In this document: positions 6,388 through 13,401 of the stretch, in pieces | Layout of the letters: each line of letters begins with the position of its first letter | How positions within the stretch are numbered: the first letter of the stretch is position 1 | DNA from: CAIYRG01 sp035318785 | Lineage (GTDB): Bacteria; Pseudomonadota; Alphaproteobacteria; Micropepsales; Micropepsaceae | DNA length: 13,401 nt | NCBI GenBank assembly: GCA_035318785.1 | Contig: DATHDZ010000278.1 | Coordinates: forward strand, 1 to 13,401 | Reading direction: 5' to 3' | Translations under genes and position numbers: made by a program | The notes under the pieces: model-generated | Told to the model about the DNA's origin: nothing | What the model saw: the letters and a program-made list of their open reading frames with translations, nothing else | The model's database searches: none

Positions 6388-7098
6388 ATGCGCGTGATTG
6401 GCAAAAAAGCGTTGGTGCTGTTCTCAGGCGGGCAGGATTCCACCACCTGTGTCGCTTGGGCGTTGCGCGAATTCGACGCCGTCGAGACCGTAGGCTTTGC
6501 CTATGGTCAACGCCACGCCGTGGAGCTTGACGCGCGCCCTGGGATTCTTGCGAGGTTGCGGACGGAGTTTCCCGCATGGCGGGCGAAACTGGGTGAAGAT
6601 TATCTGCTCTCGTTGGGCATGCTTTCCCAGATCGGCGGATCGGCGCTCACCGACGATGTGGCAATCGCTCTGCGCGCCGATGGGCTGCCGACGACCTTCG
6701 TGCCGGGGCGCAATCTGATGTTCCTGACTGCGGCGGCCGCACTCGGGACGCGTCGCGGCATCCATGATCTCGTGGGCGGCATGTGCGAAACCGATTATTC
6801 TGGTTATCCCGATTGCCGCAGCGAAACCATTGCGGCCTTGCAGAAGGCATTGACGCTCGGCTTCGCCGAGGAATTCCTCGTGCATACGCCGTTGATGAAA
6901 ATCGATAAGGCGCAAACATGGCGCTTGGCCGAGGAACTCGGCGGCGCGAGACTGGTGCAGCTGATCGTGGAAGATACCGTCACCTGTTATGAAGGCGAAC
7001 GCACACAAATCCGCGATTGGGGCTATGGCTGCGGCATTTGCCCCGCCTGCCGTCTGCGGGCGGCCGGCTATGCGCGTTATCGCGAGATAGCGGGATGA
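6388..7098 (+). CDS. queC: 7-cyano-7-deazaguanine (preQ0) synthase QueC
   Basis: This ATP-dependent cytosolic enzyme turns 7-carboxy-7-deazaguanine and ammonia into preQ0, a queuosine precursor. The PP-loop SGGQDST is at residues 13-19. Four zinc-binding cysteines are present as expected: Cys200, then Cys215, Cys218 and Cys221 in GYGCGICPAC. Motifs VPGRNLMFL and GMCETDYSGYPDCR are typical of the family, and 236 residues is normal. The ATG at 6388 leaves only five residues before the first strand, so no earlier start is needed; its ribosome site is weak. The stop overlaps queE by four bases (ATGA). It opens the run queC-queE-queD-queF. Confidence 0.97.
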   Translation: MRVIGKKALVLFSGGQDSTTCVAWALREFDAVETVGFAYGQRHAVELDARPGILARLRTEFPAWRAKLGEDYLLSLGMLSQIGGSALTDDVAIALRADGLPTTFVPGRNLMFLTAAAALGTRRGIHDLVGGMCETDYSGYPDCRSETIAALQKALTLGFAEEFLVHTPLMKIDKAQTWRLAEELGGARLVQLIVEDTVTCYEGERTQIRDWGYGCGICPACRLRAAGYARYREIAG

Positions 7099-7727
7099 CC
7101 TATCAGGTCAAGGAAATCTATTACACGCTGCAAGGCGAAGGGGCGCGCGCGGGACGCGCGGCGGTCTTTCTGCGCTTCGCCGGTTGCAATCTGTGGAGCG
7201 GGCGGGAAGAAGACCGCTCAAGCGCGACATGCCAATTCTGCGACACGGATTTCGTCGGCACGGCGGGGCCGGGCGGAGGGAAATTCTCAACCGCCGCGGC
7301 TCTGACCGCTGCGGTCGCCGAGAGATGGACGGTGGGGCAGGGGAAGCCTTATGTCGTGTGCACGGGAGGCGAACCCTTGCTGCAACTCGATGCGGCTCTG
7401 ATCGACGCTTTGCATGGCGCGGGCTTCGAGATCGGCATCGAAACCAACGGCACGCTCTCCCCGCCTCCGGGAATTGACTGGATCTGCGTCAGCCCCAAGG
7501 CCGGCGCCGAATTCGTTCTCAAAACGGGAAACGAGCTGAAGCTGATCTACCCGCAAGCTGGCGCGGAGCCCGAGAACTATACGGACCTCGCTTTTGCGCA
7601 TTTCTTCTTGCAGCCCATGGACAGCCCGGCCCGCGCCGCCAACACCGCGGCGGCGGCGGCCTATTGCCTGGCCCATCCGCATTGGCGCCTGAGCCTGCAA
7701 ACCCACAAGCTGATCGGGATTCCTTAA
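7095..7727 (+). CDS. queE: 7-carboxy-7-deazaguanine synthase QueE (radical SAM)
   Basis: QueE uses S-adenosylmethionine and a [4Fe-4S] cluster to contract 6-carboxytetrahydropterin into 7-carboxy-7-deazaguanine. The cluster motif is the QueE variant Cys-x14-Cys-x2-Cys: Cys31, Cys46 and Cys49. YYTLQGEG (9-16) and TGGEP (90-94) are further family and SAM-binding motifs. The 210-residue length is normal. The start is the ATG that overlaps the queC stop; the reading frame stays open further upstream but that is queC in another frame. A 42-base gap with a GC-rich imperfect hairpin separates it from queD. Confidence 0.96.
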   Translation: MTYQVKEIYYTLQGEGARAGRAAVFLRFAGCNLWSGREEDRSSATCQFCDTDFVGTAGPGGGKFSTAAALTAAVAERWTVGQGKPYVVCTGGEPLLQLDAALIDALHGAGFEIGIETNGTLSPPPGIDWICVSPKAGAEFVLKTGNELKLIYPQAGAEPENYTDLAFAHFFLQPMDSPARAANTAAAAAYCLAHPHWRLSLQTHKLIGIP

Positions 7728-7769
7728 GCCCTTGACGACCAGGGCAGGGGGGCTCTAAGGCCCGCCCCC

Positions 7770-8141
7770 ATGCATATGCCCAAAGTTGAGATCACCCAGC
7801 AATTCGGCTTCGATGCCGCGCATTACCTGGAGGATGCGCCGTCCGGCGCGAACCGGCGCATGCATGGCCACAGTTTCTATGCCGAGGTGACGCTGGCCGG
7901 CGAGCCCGACCCCGAAAAGGGCTGGGTGCGCGATTTCGGCGAGGTCAATGCGGTGCTGGGTACCATCCGGGGCGAACTGGATCACCAGCTCCTCAACGAG
8001 ATTTCCGGCCTGGGCGCACCGACGCTGGAGAACCTCGCGCGTCACATCTTTCGTCAAGCCAAAGCGCAGATGCCGGAAGTCTGCCGGGTTCGTCTGTCGC
8101 GGCCCTCTTCGGGACAATCCTGCGTCTATGAGGAAAGCTGA
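7770..8141 (+). CDS. queD: 6-carboxytetrahydropterin synthase homolog QueD, variant active site
   Basis: The family converts dihydroneopterin triphosphate into 6-carboxy-5,6,7,8-tetrahydropterin. This 123-residue protein has the zinc histidines His18 (FDAAH) and His32 and His34 (MHGHSF), and the Asp71-His72 pair in LDHQLLNEI that matches Asp70-His71 of E. coli QueD. The catalytic Cys27 of E. coli, four residues before the HGH motif, is Asn28 here. The substrate-contacting Glu110 also appears to be replaced near Arg111 in LSRPSSGQSC. Overall similarity to QueD and its place between queE and queF still favour this role. An ATG two codons in (7776) is an alternative start. The queF gene begins two bases after the stop. 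Confidence 0.85.
   Translation: MHMPKVEITQQFGFDAAHYLEDAPSGANRRMHGHSFYAEVTLAGEPDPEKGWVRDFGEVNAVLGTIRGELDHQLLNEISGLGAPTLENLARHIFRQAKAQMPEVCRVRLSRPSSGQSCVYEES
8129..8136 (+). promoter_or_regulatory. Ribosome binding site of queF
   Basis: GAGGAAAG lies inside the last codons of queD, seven bases before the queF ATG at 8144. It is the clearest Shine-Dalgarno in the queuosine run and fixes the queF start. Confidence 0.6.
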
Positions 8142-8143
8142 GC

Positions 8144-8602
8144 ATGGCGCGCAACAAGACGCCGCTGCAGCTCGGCCGGCCCGTGCCGATTCCTGCATCC
8201 CCGAAAGCGGCCGTGCTGGACGCGGTGGCAAACCCACATGCGGGCGATGATTATGTGGTGCGCTTCACCGCGCCGGAATTCACCACGCTCTGTCCCATCA
8301 CCGGCCAACCGGACTTCGCGCATTTCGTCATCGATTACTGCCCGGCGAAAAGCCTGCTCGAATCCAAATCGCTGAAGTTGTTCTTGGCGAGCTTTCGCAA
8401 TACGGCGGCATTCCACGAAGACTGCACGGTTGAAATCGCCAAGCGCGTCGCCTCCGCAATCAAGCCAAAATATCTCAGGATCGCCGGCTTCTGGTATCCG
8501 CGCGGCGGGATTCCGATCGACGTGTTCTGGCAGACCGGACGGCTGCCGAAGAATGTCTGGCTGCCCGATATCGAGGTCGAGCCCTATCGCGGACGGGGTT
8601 GA
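8144..8602 (+). CDS. queF: NADPH-dependent preQ0 reductase QueF (single-domain type)
   Basis: QueF reduces the nitrile of preQ0 to the amine preQ1, the form inserted into tRNA. The nucleophile Cys50 sits in FTTLCPITGQPDFA with Asp57 seven residues later. The family-defining ESKSLKLF is at residues 73-80, and FHEDCT (90-95) gives the conserved His and Glu. The 152-residue length fits the short, homodimer-forming group like that of Bacillus subtilis, not the long E. coli type. It ends the queuosine run. Its last 19 bases overlap the 3' end of tag on the opposite strand, leaving no room for a terminator between them. Confidence 0.97.
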   Translation: MARNKTPLQLGRPVPIPASPKAAVLDAVANPHAGDDYVVRFTAPEFTTLCPITGQPDFAHFVIDYCPAKSLLESKSLKLFLASFRNTAAFHEDCTVEIAKRVASAIKPKYLRIAGFWYPRGGIPIDVFWQTGRLPKNVWLPDIEVEPYRGRG

Positions 8603-9186
8603 GCGGCGAGGGCCGCAATTTTTGCGTAGCGGTGACAGCTCACGATGTGATCGTTCACCATGCCAACCGCTTGCGCGAAGGCATAGACAATCACCGGCCC
8701 ACAAAATTTGAAGCCGCGTCCCTTTAGCTCCTTGGACAATTTCTCGCTCATTTCGGTTTTCGCCGGGATATCGCCCATGCGTTTTACTCGGTTCATTTGC
8801 GGCCGTCCGTCGACATGCTTCCAGACCAGATCCGAAAAGCCACCGGACTCTTTCTCCATGATGTCGAGCCAGAGCCGCGCGCCATTGATGGCGGCGTCGA
8901 TCTTGGGGCGGTTCCTGATGATGCCGGCATCGTTCATGAGCCGCGTGACGTCGCGCGCGCCAAAGCGTGCCACGCGCTCGGGGCGGAATCCCCCAAAGGC
9001 GCGGCGGAAATTTTCCCGCTTGCGCAAGATCGTGATCCAGGACAGTCCCGCCTGAAAGCCATCAAGGATGAGCTTCTCGTAAAGCGCGCGGTCGTCATAT
9101 TCCGGCACGCCCCATTCCTCATCGTGATAGGCGCGATAAAGCGGATCATCGCCGACCCAGGGACAGGATTTGACCGCGGTGGACAT
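8584..9186 (-). CDS. tag: DNA-3-methyladenine glycosylase I
   Basis: This base-excision repair enzyme removes 3-methyladenine from alkylated DNA. Family features are clear: CPWVGDDPLYRAYHDEEWG near the start (Cys8 and His21 as zinc ligands), LILDGFQAGLSWITILRKR (the catalytic Glu follows the YHDEEWG region), and at the end GFKFCGP, then QAVGMVNDH with His and Cys completing the zinc site (DHIVSCHRY). Length is 200 residues from the ATG at 9186, which overlaps the ygfZ stop as TGATG. An ATG at 9201 would add five residues and overlap ygfZ by 16 bases. The shorter form matches the usual N-terminus better. It is probably cotranscribed with ygfZ. Confidence 0.96.
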   Translation of the reverse strand: MSTAVKSCPWVGDDPLYRAYHDEEWGVPEYDDRALYEKLILDGFQAGLSWITILRKRENFRRAFGGFRPERVARFGARDVTRLMNDAGIIRNRPKIDAAINGARLWLDIMEKESGGFSDLVWKHVDGRPQMNRVKRMGDIPAKTEMSEKLSKELKGRGFKFCGPVIVYAFAQAVGMVNDHIVSCHRYAKIAALAAQPRPR

Positions 9187-10025
9187 CAAGGTTTCAGCCA
9201 TTCAGGTTTGCGCAAGATCACTTGCCGGCCTGCCGCGGTGATCGGGGCATGTTTCCCTTCAGCATCTTCCAGCCGGTCGAGCCGCACCAGCGCTAAGGCG
9301 CGGCCATCCTTGCCCGAGGCAAGGGTTCCAAGCTCGCGCCCTTCCGCTTCGACCGGCGTGCCGGCAGGAATCTCGCCGGCAATTTCCGCCGTCAGGAAGC
9401 GCTTGCGTGCGCTGGCCCTATGTTTCATGCGGGCGGTTACTTCCTGCCCGACGTAACAGCCCTTTTTGAAACTGACGCCGTTGAGTTCTTCAAATCCCGC
9501 GTCCAGCGCAAAGACCTGGTCGGACGGTAGATCGGCGCTGTCGGGAACACCGAGTTTCAGCCGATGCGAGTCGTAATCGCCGGGACTCATGTTGCGGGTG
9601 GCTTCCTCGAGGGCGGCTCTGGCTCCAATCATGCGAATTCCAAGATCGCGAAGGCGGGGATCGGGAAACATGACCATATCCGTCTTCGCGGCGATCGCGC
9701 CACTTTCATTCCAGATAGCGGCCACCGTAAGATCAGGCCGCGGTACGATTTCCACTTTCGCGCGGAGCCGATAAAGGCTCAGACGCTTGGCCAGATCACC
9801 GACGCGAGACGCCGCGCAATCCAGGAGCCAGCGGCTTTCGCCATTTGCCACCACGAAGAAATCGAACAGGATCTTTCCCTGCGGCGTGAGCAGCGCGCCA
9901 TAGATCGCGTGGCCCTCCCGGCACGCTTCCATGTCGTTGGTGATCAGACCTTGCAGGAAATCGCGAGCTTCCGACCCATTGAGCGCGATGAGGGCGCGAT
10001 TCTCCAAAATAGACGCGGTGACCAT
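9186..10025 (-). CDS. ygfZ: YgfZ-type folate-binding protein (GcvT-like)
   Basis: The 279-residue protein has the GcvT-like fold; relatives bind tetrahydrofolate and help build or repair Fe-S clusters in enzymes such as MiaB. The signature K-G-C-Y-V-G-Q-E is at 188-195 with Cys190, followed by TARMKHR. LNGSEARDFLQGLITNDM and GALLTPQGKILFDFFV near the N-terminus are also typical. Fe-S-dependent proteins such as NadA and QueE are encoded nearby, but no direct link can be shown. It diverges from the glycosyltransferase across 93 bases, and its stop overlaps the tag start. Confidence 0.94.
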   Translation of the reverse strand: MVTASILENRALIALNGSEARDFLQGLITNDMEACREGHAIYGALLTPQGKILFDFFVVANGESRWLLDCAASRVGDLAKRLSLYRLRAKVEIVPRPDLTVAAIWNESGAIAAKTDMVMFPDPRLRDLGIRMIGARAALEEATRNMSPGDYDSHRLKLGVPDSADLPSDQVFALDAGFEELNGVSFKKGCYVGQEVTARMKHRASARKRFLTAEIAGEIPAGTPVEAEGRELGTLASGKDGRALALVRLDRLEDAEGKHAPITAAGRQVILRKPEWLKP

Positions 10026-10056
10026 GAAATGTCAGGTAGAGCGCCGCGACCCGATA

Positions 10057-10078
10057 GGCAAGTGGTTGCCAAGCTTGG
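10057..10078. repeat. Adjacent palindromes in the ygfZ-glycosyltransferase gap
   Basis: GGCAA-gtgg-TTGCC (10057-10070) runs directly into the perfect palindrome CCAAGCTTGG (10069-10078), sharing two bases. The pair sits in the middle of the 93-base divergent region and could be an operator. No clear promoter hexamers were recognised around it. Confidence 0.35.
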
Positions 10079-10118
10079 AGGCGCCGTCGTACTCCTGCGC
10101 AGTCTTGAAGCAGGGTCC

Positions 10119-11147
10119 ATGCCGCTGAAAATCCTAACCGTGATGGCGGGAGCATCCGTGGGCGGCGCCGAGACCTTTTTCGTCACCCTGACATTGGCGC
10201 TTTCGCGTGCCGGCCTTGACGTAAGCTCGGTAGTGAAGCCCAACGCCATGCGGGAGCGGGCCCTGAAAGAGGCAGGCATCGCTTACGAAACCGCCTCCTT
10301 CCGCAGCCCTGTCGATTTCACGACCGGGAGAATTTTGCGCCAGGCCATAGAAGCGTTCCACCCCGATATCGCACTCGCCTTCGCCGGCCGGGCCGCGTCC
10401 TTCATGACGCGCGGCAATCCCGTTCTTATCGGAAGACTCGGCGGTTATTACAATCTGAAGAATTTCCAAGCTTGCGATTATCTCGTCTGCAATGCACCCG
10501 ATCTGGTTCGCTACGTCACCGAAGGCGGCTGGCCGTCCTCGAAGGTCTTTCTCATTCCAAATTTCGCCGCGGTGCCCGATGCGCCACCGATCGATCGGGC
10601 AGAATTCGGAACGCCCAGCGAGGCGCCGCTCGCGGTCGCGCTGGGGCGCCTGCATCCCAACAAGGGTCTGGATGTGCTGATCCGGGCAGCCGCGCTCATT
10701 CCGGAGCTTTTCGTATGGATCGCGGGCGAGGGACCGGAACGCGAGAGGCTGCAAAATCTCTCGCGCGAGCTCGGCGTCGCGGGCCGCGTCAAATTCCTGG
10801 GTTGGCGCGAAGACCGCGCCGCGCTCTATCGGGCGTCAAATCTCTGCGTCTATCCCTCGCGCGAAGAGCCTTTCGGCAATGTCGTGATCGAGGCTTGGTC
10901 TTGCGGCACGCCCATCGTGACGACAGCAAGCACCGGCCCCGCCTGGTTGGTGCGCAAGGACGGGGACGCGATCCTAACCCCGGTTGACGATGTCGAAGCC
11001 CTGGCGGCCGGAATCCGCAGCTTGCTTTCGTCCAAGGCTCTCGCGGAAAGACTCGTGGCGGCTGGCCGTCGCCGTGTATCGGAGGAATTTTCCGAAACAG
11101 CGATTGTCCGGCGCTACATCGATCTCTTCGAGAAAGTGCGCCCCTGA
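10119..11147 (+). CDS. GT4-family glycosyltransferase
   Basis: The 342-residue GT-B protein starts with ILTVMAGASVGGAETFF (about 5-21), the usual N-terminal strand and glycine-rich loop. The C-terminal half has ALGRLHPNKGLDVLI, IAGEGPERERLQ and the GT4 acceptor/donor signature Glu-x7-Glu (Glu250 and Glu258 in EEPFGNVVIEAWSCGTP). It transfers a sugar from a nucleotide-sugar donor; donor and acceptor are unknown. No membrane segment is seen, so it likely works at the cytosolic face of the inner membrane. AGGG lies just before the ATG. The open frame extends upstream to 9564 but that part is antisense to ygfZ. The stop overlaps the asparagine synthase start as TGATG. Confidence 0.92.
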   Translation: MPLKILTVMAGASVGGAETFFVTLTLALSRAGLDVSSVVKPNAMRERALKEAGIAYETASFRSPVDFTTGRILRQAIEAFHPDIALAFAGRAASFMTRGNPVLIGRLGGYYNLKNFQACDYLVCNAPDLVRYVTEGGWPSSKVFLIPNFAAVPDAPPIDRAEFGTPSEAPLAVALGRLHPNKGLDVLIRAAALIPELFVWIAGEGPERERLQNLSRELGVAGRVKFLGWREDRAALYRASNLCVYPSREEPFGNVVIEAWSCGTPIVTTASTGPAWLVRKDGDAILTPVDDVEALAAGIRSLLSSKALAERLVAAGRRRVSEEFSETAIVRRYIDLFEKVRP

Positions 11148-12919
11148 TGTGCGGCATCGCTGGAATCATGACGGCAGATGGTTCGCAGCCGAGCGCCGCT
11201 CTGCTGGACGGTTTCCTACGTGCACTTGCGCATCGCGGCCCGGACGGAGAGGGGCGTCATCTTGCGCCCGGTGTGGGGCTGGTGCAGACGCGCCTGGCCA
11301 TCATCGATCTTTCCACCGGCGATCAGCCGCTCTATGGCCGGCAAGGCACCGCACTCGTCGCCAATGGCGAGATCTACAATTATGTCGAGCTGAAGCGCAA
11401 ATTTCCGTCGGGTGAGTTCAAGACGAACTCCGATTGCGAAGTGCCGCTTGCAACCTATGCCAGCGACGGAGCCGATTTCGCCAAGCCTCTGCGCGGCATG
11501 TATGCGATAGCACTGCATGACGCGCGCGATCACGCAGTCTATCTTGCGCGCGATCCCTTCGGCATCAAGCCGCTTTATTACGCGGAATATCCGGGAGGGA
11601 TGATCTTCGCTTCCGAGCTTCAGGCCCTGTTGAAGACGGGCCTGATCGCACCGAAGATCCGGGCCGAGGCCGCTACCGAATTGGTGCAGCTCCAATTCAC
11701 CACCGGGCGAAGCACGATTTTCGAAAATATCTACCGGGTTGCGCCTGGCGAAACGTTGAGCTTGCGCGGTGGGCGCATCGTGGGGCGCAGACAGAAACCG
11801 GCGCTGCCCGAGGGGGCAACTCTCCAACTCGGCGAGGCCGAGGCGCTGAAGCTGCTCGATGCGGCATTGATGGACAGTGTCGCCGTACATCAACGCGCGG
11901 ACGTGCCCTATGGCATGTTCCTATCGGGCGGCGTGGATTCTTCTGCGATTCTTGCCTGCATGGCGCGGTTGAACGATAGGCCGGTGCGCGCCTTCACGGC
12001 AGGTTTTCCCGGCACCGCTGCCAAAGACGAACGCGAATTCGCCAAACGTGTGGCCAAGGCGGCGGGTGCGGACCACGTCGAAATCGCCGTCACCGAGGGT
12101 CATTTTTGGCGGTACCTTCCCGCGATTGCCGCCGCCATGGACGACCCTGCCGCCGATTACGCCGTCCTTCCGACATTCCTGTTGGCGGCCGAAGCGGCGA
12201 AGGAGTTGAAAGTCGTCCTGACGGGCGAGGGTGGCGACGAGCTCTTCGCGGGATATGGCCGTTATCGCAGCGCGCTGCGTTCGCCCTTTCTCGGCGGACG
12301 GCCGATGCGGCGCCATGGCTTCCTCGACGGCCTCGGCGTATTGCGGGATTCATCGCGCCATTGGCGCGCCGGAATCTCGGCCGGCGAGCAGCGTCTCGCC
12401 AGCGGGAAGATGACCCGCCTGCAGCAGGCTCAGGCACTCGATTGCGCCGATTGGCTGCCCAATGATCTTCTTTTGAAGGTCGACCGCTGCCTGATGGCGC
12501 ATGGCCTCGAAGGCCGCACGCCGCTGCTCGATCCGGTCGTCGCCGACCTCGCGTTCCGGCTTCCCGATGGGCTCAAAATCGCCGGACGCAAAGGCAAATA
12601 TCTGTTGCGCCGATGGCTTGAACAGGCGCTGCCGGCGGCCGATCCGTTTGCCGAGAAGCGGGGTTTCACGGTTCCGGTTGGAGAATGGATACGTTCGCGT
12701 GCCGATCATCTTGCGCCGCTCCTCGCAGCGTCCGCTGGCGTGAGCGAGATCTGCCACCCCGAAAAAGTCTGGGCGCTCTTTGATGCGTTCGAGACCCGCG
12801 GCGGAAAGCATGAGGGGATCGCCTGCTGGCAGCTTCTCTTCTATGCGCTGTGGCACGCGATCCACGTCGAACGACGCAGCGCGACGGGCGATGTGTTCGC
12901 CACGCTGGAGGCGAAATGA
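11147..12919 (+). CDS. asnB: Asparagine synthase (glutamine-hydrolysing) / AsnB-like amidotransferase
   Basis: The protein has an N-terminal glutaminase domain (about 1-200) and a C-terminal ATP-dependent synthetase domain. Cys2 is the glutaminase nucleophile after Met removal, with HRGPDGEG (29-36) and NGEIYNY. The synthetase PP-loop SGGVDSS is at 260-266 and GEGGDELFAGYGRY starts at 360. At 590 residues it is somewhat longer than E. coli AsnB (554). Free asparagine formation from aspartate is the default reading. Because it is fused by TGATG to a glycosyltransferase gene, amidation of a cell-surface sugar or lipid precursor is also possible. Its stop overlaps the next gene by ATGA. Confidence 0.92.
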   Translation: MCGIAGIMTADGSQPSAALLDGFLRALAHRGPDGEGRHLAPGVGLVQTRLAIIDLSTGDQPLYGRQGTALVANGEIYNYVELKRKFPSGEFKTNSDCEVPLATYASDGADFAKPLRGMYAIALHDARDHAVYLARDPFGIKPLYYAEYPGGMIFASELQALLKTGLIAPKIRAEAATELVQLQFTTGRSTIFENIYRVAPGETLSLRGGRIVGRRQKPALPEGATLQLGEAEALKLLDAALMDSVAVHQRADVPYGMFLSGGVDSSAILACMARLNDRPVRAFTAGFPGTAAKDEREFAKRVAKAAGADHVEIAVTEGHFWRYLPAIAAAMDDPAADYAVLPTFLLAAEAAKELKVVLTGEGGDELFAGYGRYRSALRSPFLGGRPMRRHGFLDGLGVLRDSSRHWRAGISAGEQRLASGKMTRLQQAQALDCADWLPNDLLLKVDRCLMAHGLEGRTPLLDPVVADLAFRLPDGLKIAGRKGKYLLRRWLEQALPAADPFAEKRGFTVPVGEWIRSRADHLAPLLAASAGVSEICHPEKVWALFDAFETRGGKHEGIACWQLLFYALWHAIHVERRSATGDVFATLEAK

Positions 12920-13401
12920 GCCAGGCATTCGATCTGCTGATACGAGGCGGCATCTGCGTCACGCCCTCCGGTGTCGCTGCCGCCGATGTGGGCATCAAAG
13001 AGGGCCGCATTGCCGCCATTGGCGCTTTGTCGCAGGCGAGCGCGGCGGAAGTTTTCGAGGCGCGGGGCCTTCACGTGCTTCCCGGAATCATCGACACCCA
13101 TGTCCATTTCCGCGAGCCGGGAAACCTCGAAAAGGAAGACATGGAAACGGGCAGCCGCGCTGCTGTGCTGGGTGGCGTCACTGCCGTGTTCGACATGCCG
13201 AACACCAACCCGGCGACGACGACAAGGCTTCACGTCGAGGACAAACTCAAACGCGCCGCCGCGCGGATGTATTGCGACCATGCTTTCTATGTCGGCGCGT
13301 CCCCGGAAAACATCGGCGCGCTGTCCGAACTTGAGCGACTGCCTGGGGTAGCGGGAGTAAAGGCGTTCTTGGGTTCCTCGACCGGCTCATTGCTGCTCGA
13401 C
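12916..13401 (+). CDS. pyrC: Dihydroorotase, N-terminal part
   Basis: The gene leaves the right edge after 162 residues. The protein belongs to the cyclic amidohydrolase family; dihydroorotases interconvert carbamoylaspartate and dihydroorotate in pyrimidine synthesis. The metal motif DTHVHFREPG (60-69) gives His62 and His64, with FDMPNTNP (92-99) holding the substrate-binding Asn. Lys149 in GVKAFLGSSTG is the expected carbamylated lysine. The N-terminal strand FDLLIRGGICVTP and VLPGIID are typical of long-type (about 440 residue) enzymes. Allantoinase or hydantoinase relatives cannot be excluded from the N-terminus alone, but REPG favours dihydroorotase. The start overlaps the asparagine synthase stop. 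Confidence 0.88.
   Translation, partial: MSQAFDLLIRGGICVTPSGVAAADVGIKEGRIAAIGALSQASAAEVFEARGLHVLPGIIDTHVHFREPGNLEKEDMETGSRAAVLGGVTAVFDMPNTNPATTTRLHVEDKLKRAAARMYCDHAFYVGASPENIGALSELERLPGVAGVKAFLGSSTGSLLLD

Noticed and set aside
7728..7769. preQ1 riboswitch before queD
   Set aside because: The 42-base gap lacks the known preQ1 aptamer features; only an imperfect GC hairpin is seen. The queC upstream gap (6343-6387) shows nothing either.
9564..10118. Upstream extension of the glycosyltransferase frame
   Set aside because: This part is antisense to ygfZ, whose signature is clear. The GT-B fold begins right after the ATG at 10119.

Overview
The window is a compact, GC-rich chromosomal stretch from an alphaproteobacterium. 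The lineage is inferred from family resemblance: a NadQ-like Nudix-related regulator next to nadA, a PleC/DivJ/PdhS-type histidine kinase core, and an alphaproteobacterial-style dihydroorotase. The genus cannot be told from the sequence. There are sixteen protein genes, two of them cut by the window edges. No tRNA, rRNA, CRISPR array, insertion sequence or phage gene was seen. Gaps are short and many junctions overlap by 1 to 4 bases (TGATG or ATGA).

Left block, minus strand (1-3853). An HD-domain phosphohydrolase, a Cys-x5-Arg phosphatase and a Nudix/winged-helix regulator (NadQ/NrtR type) run toward nadA and nadC, the quinolinate branch of NAD synthesis. The 123-base gap before nadA is the richest non-coding part of the window. 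It holds two 19-bp palindromes of the same design (TATGCTn-N5-GAGCATw), a promoter-like TTGACT/TAGCAT pair whose spacer and -10 lie in one palindrome, and a small GC hairpin followed by six T. I infer that the regulator binds the palindromes and controls nadA-nadC. nadB is not between nadA and nadC.

Middle block, plus strand (3916-8602). A two-domain universal stress protein is followed by a membrane PAS-histidine kinase with no adjacent response regulator. Then comes the queuosine precursor cluster queC-queE-queD-queF, which covers the route from carboxytetrahydropterin to preQ1, lacking only the GTP cyclohydrolase step. The QueD protein lacks the usual catalytic Cys.

Right block. tag (3-methyladenine DNA glycosylase) and ygfZ (folate-binding, Fe-S related) lie on the minus strand; the tag 3' end overlaps queF tail to tail. 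Divergent from ygfZ is a plus-strand run of three overlapping genes: a GT4 glycosyltransferase, a glutamine-dependent asparagine synthase and a dihydroorotase that leaves the window.

The window is mostly housekeeping. The parts that merit attention are the nadA control region with its probable regulator, the phosphatase pair coupled to that regulator, and the variant QueD active site.
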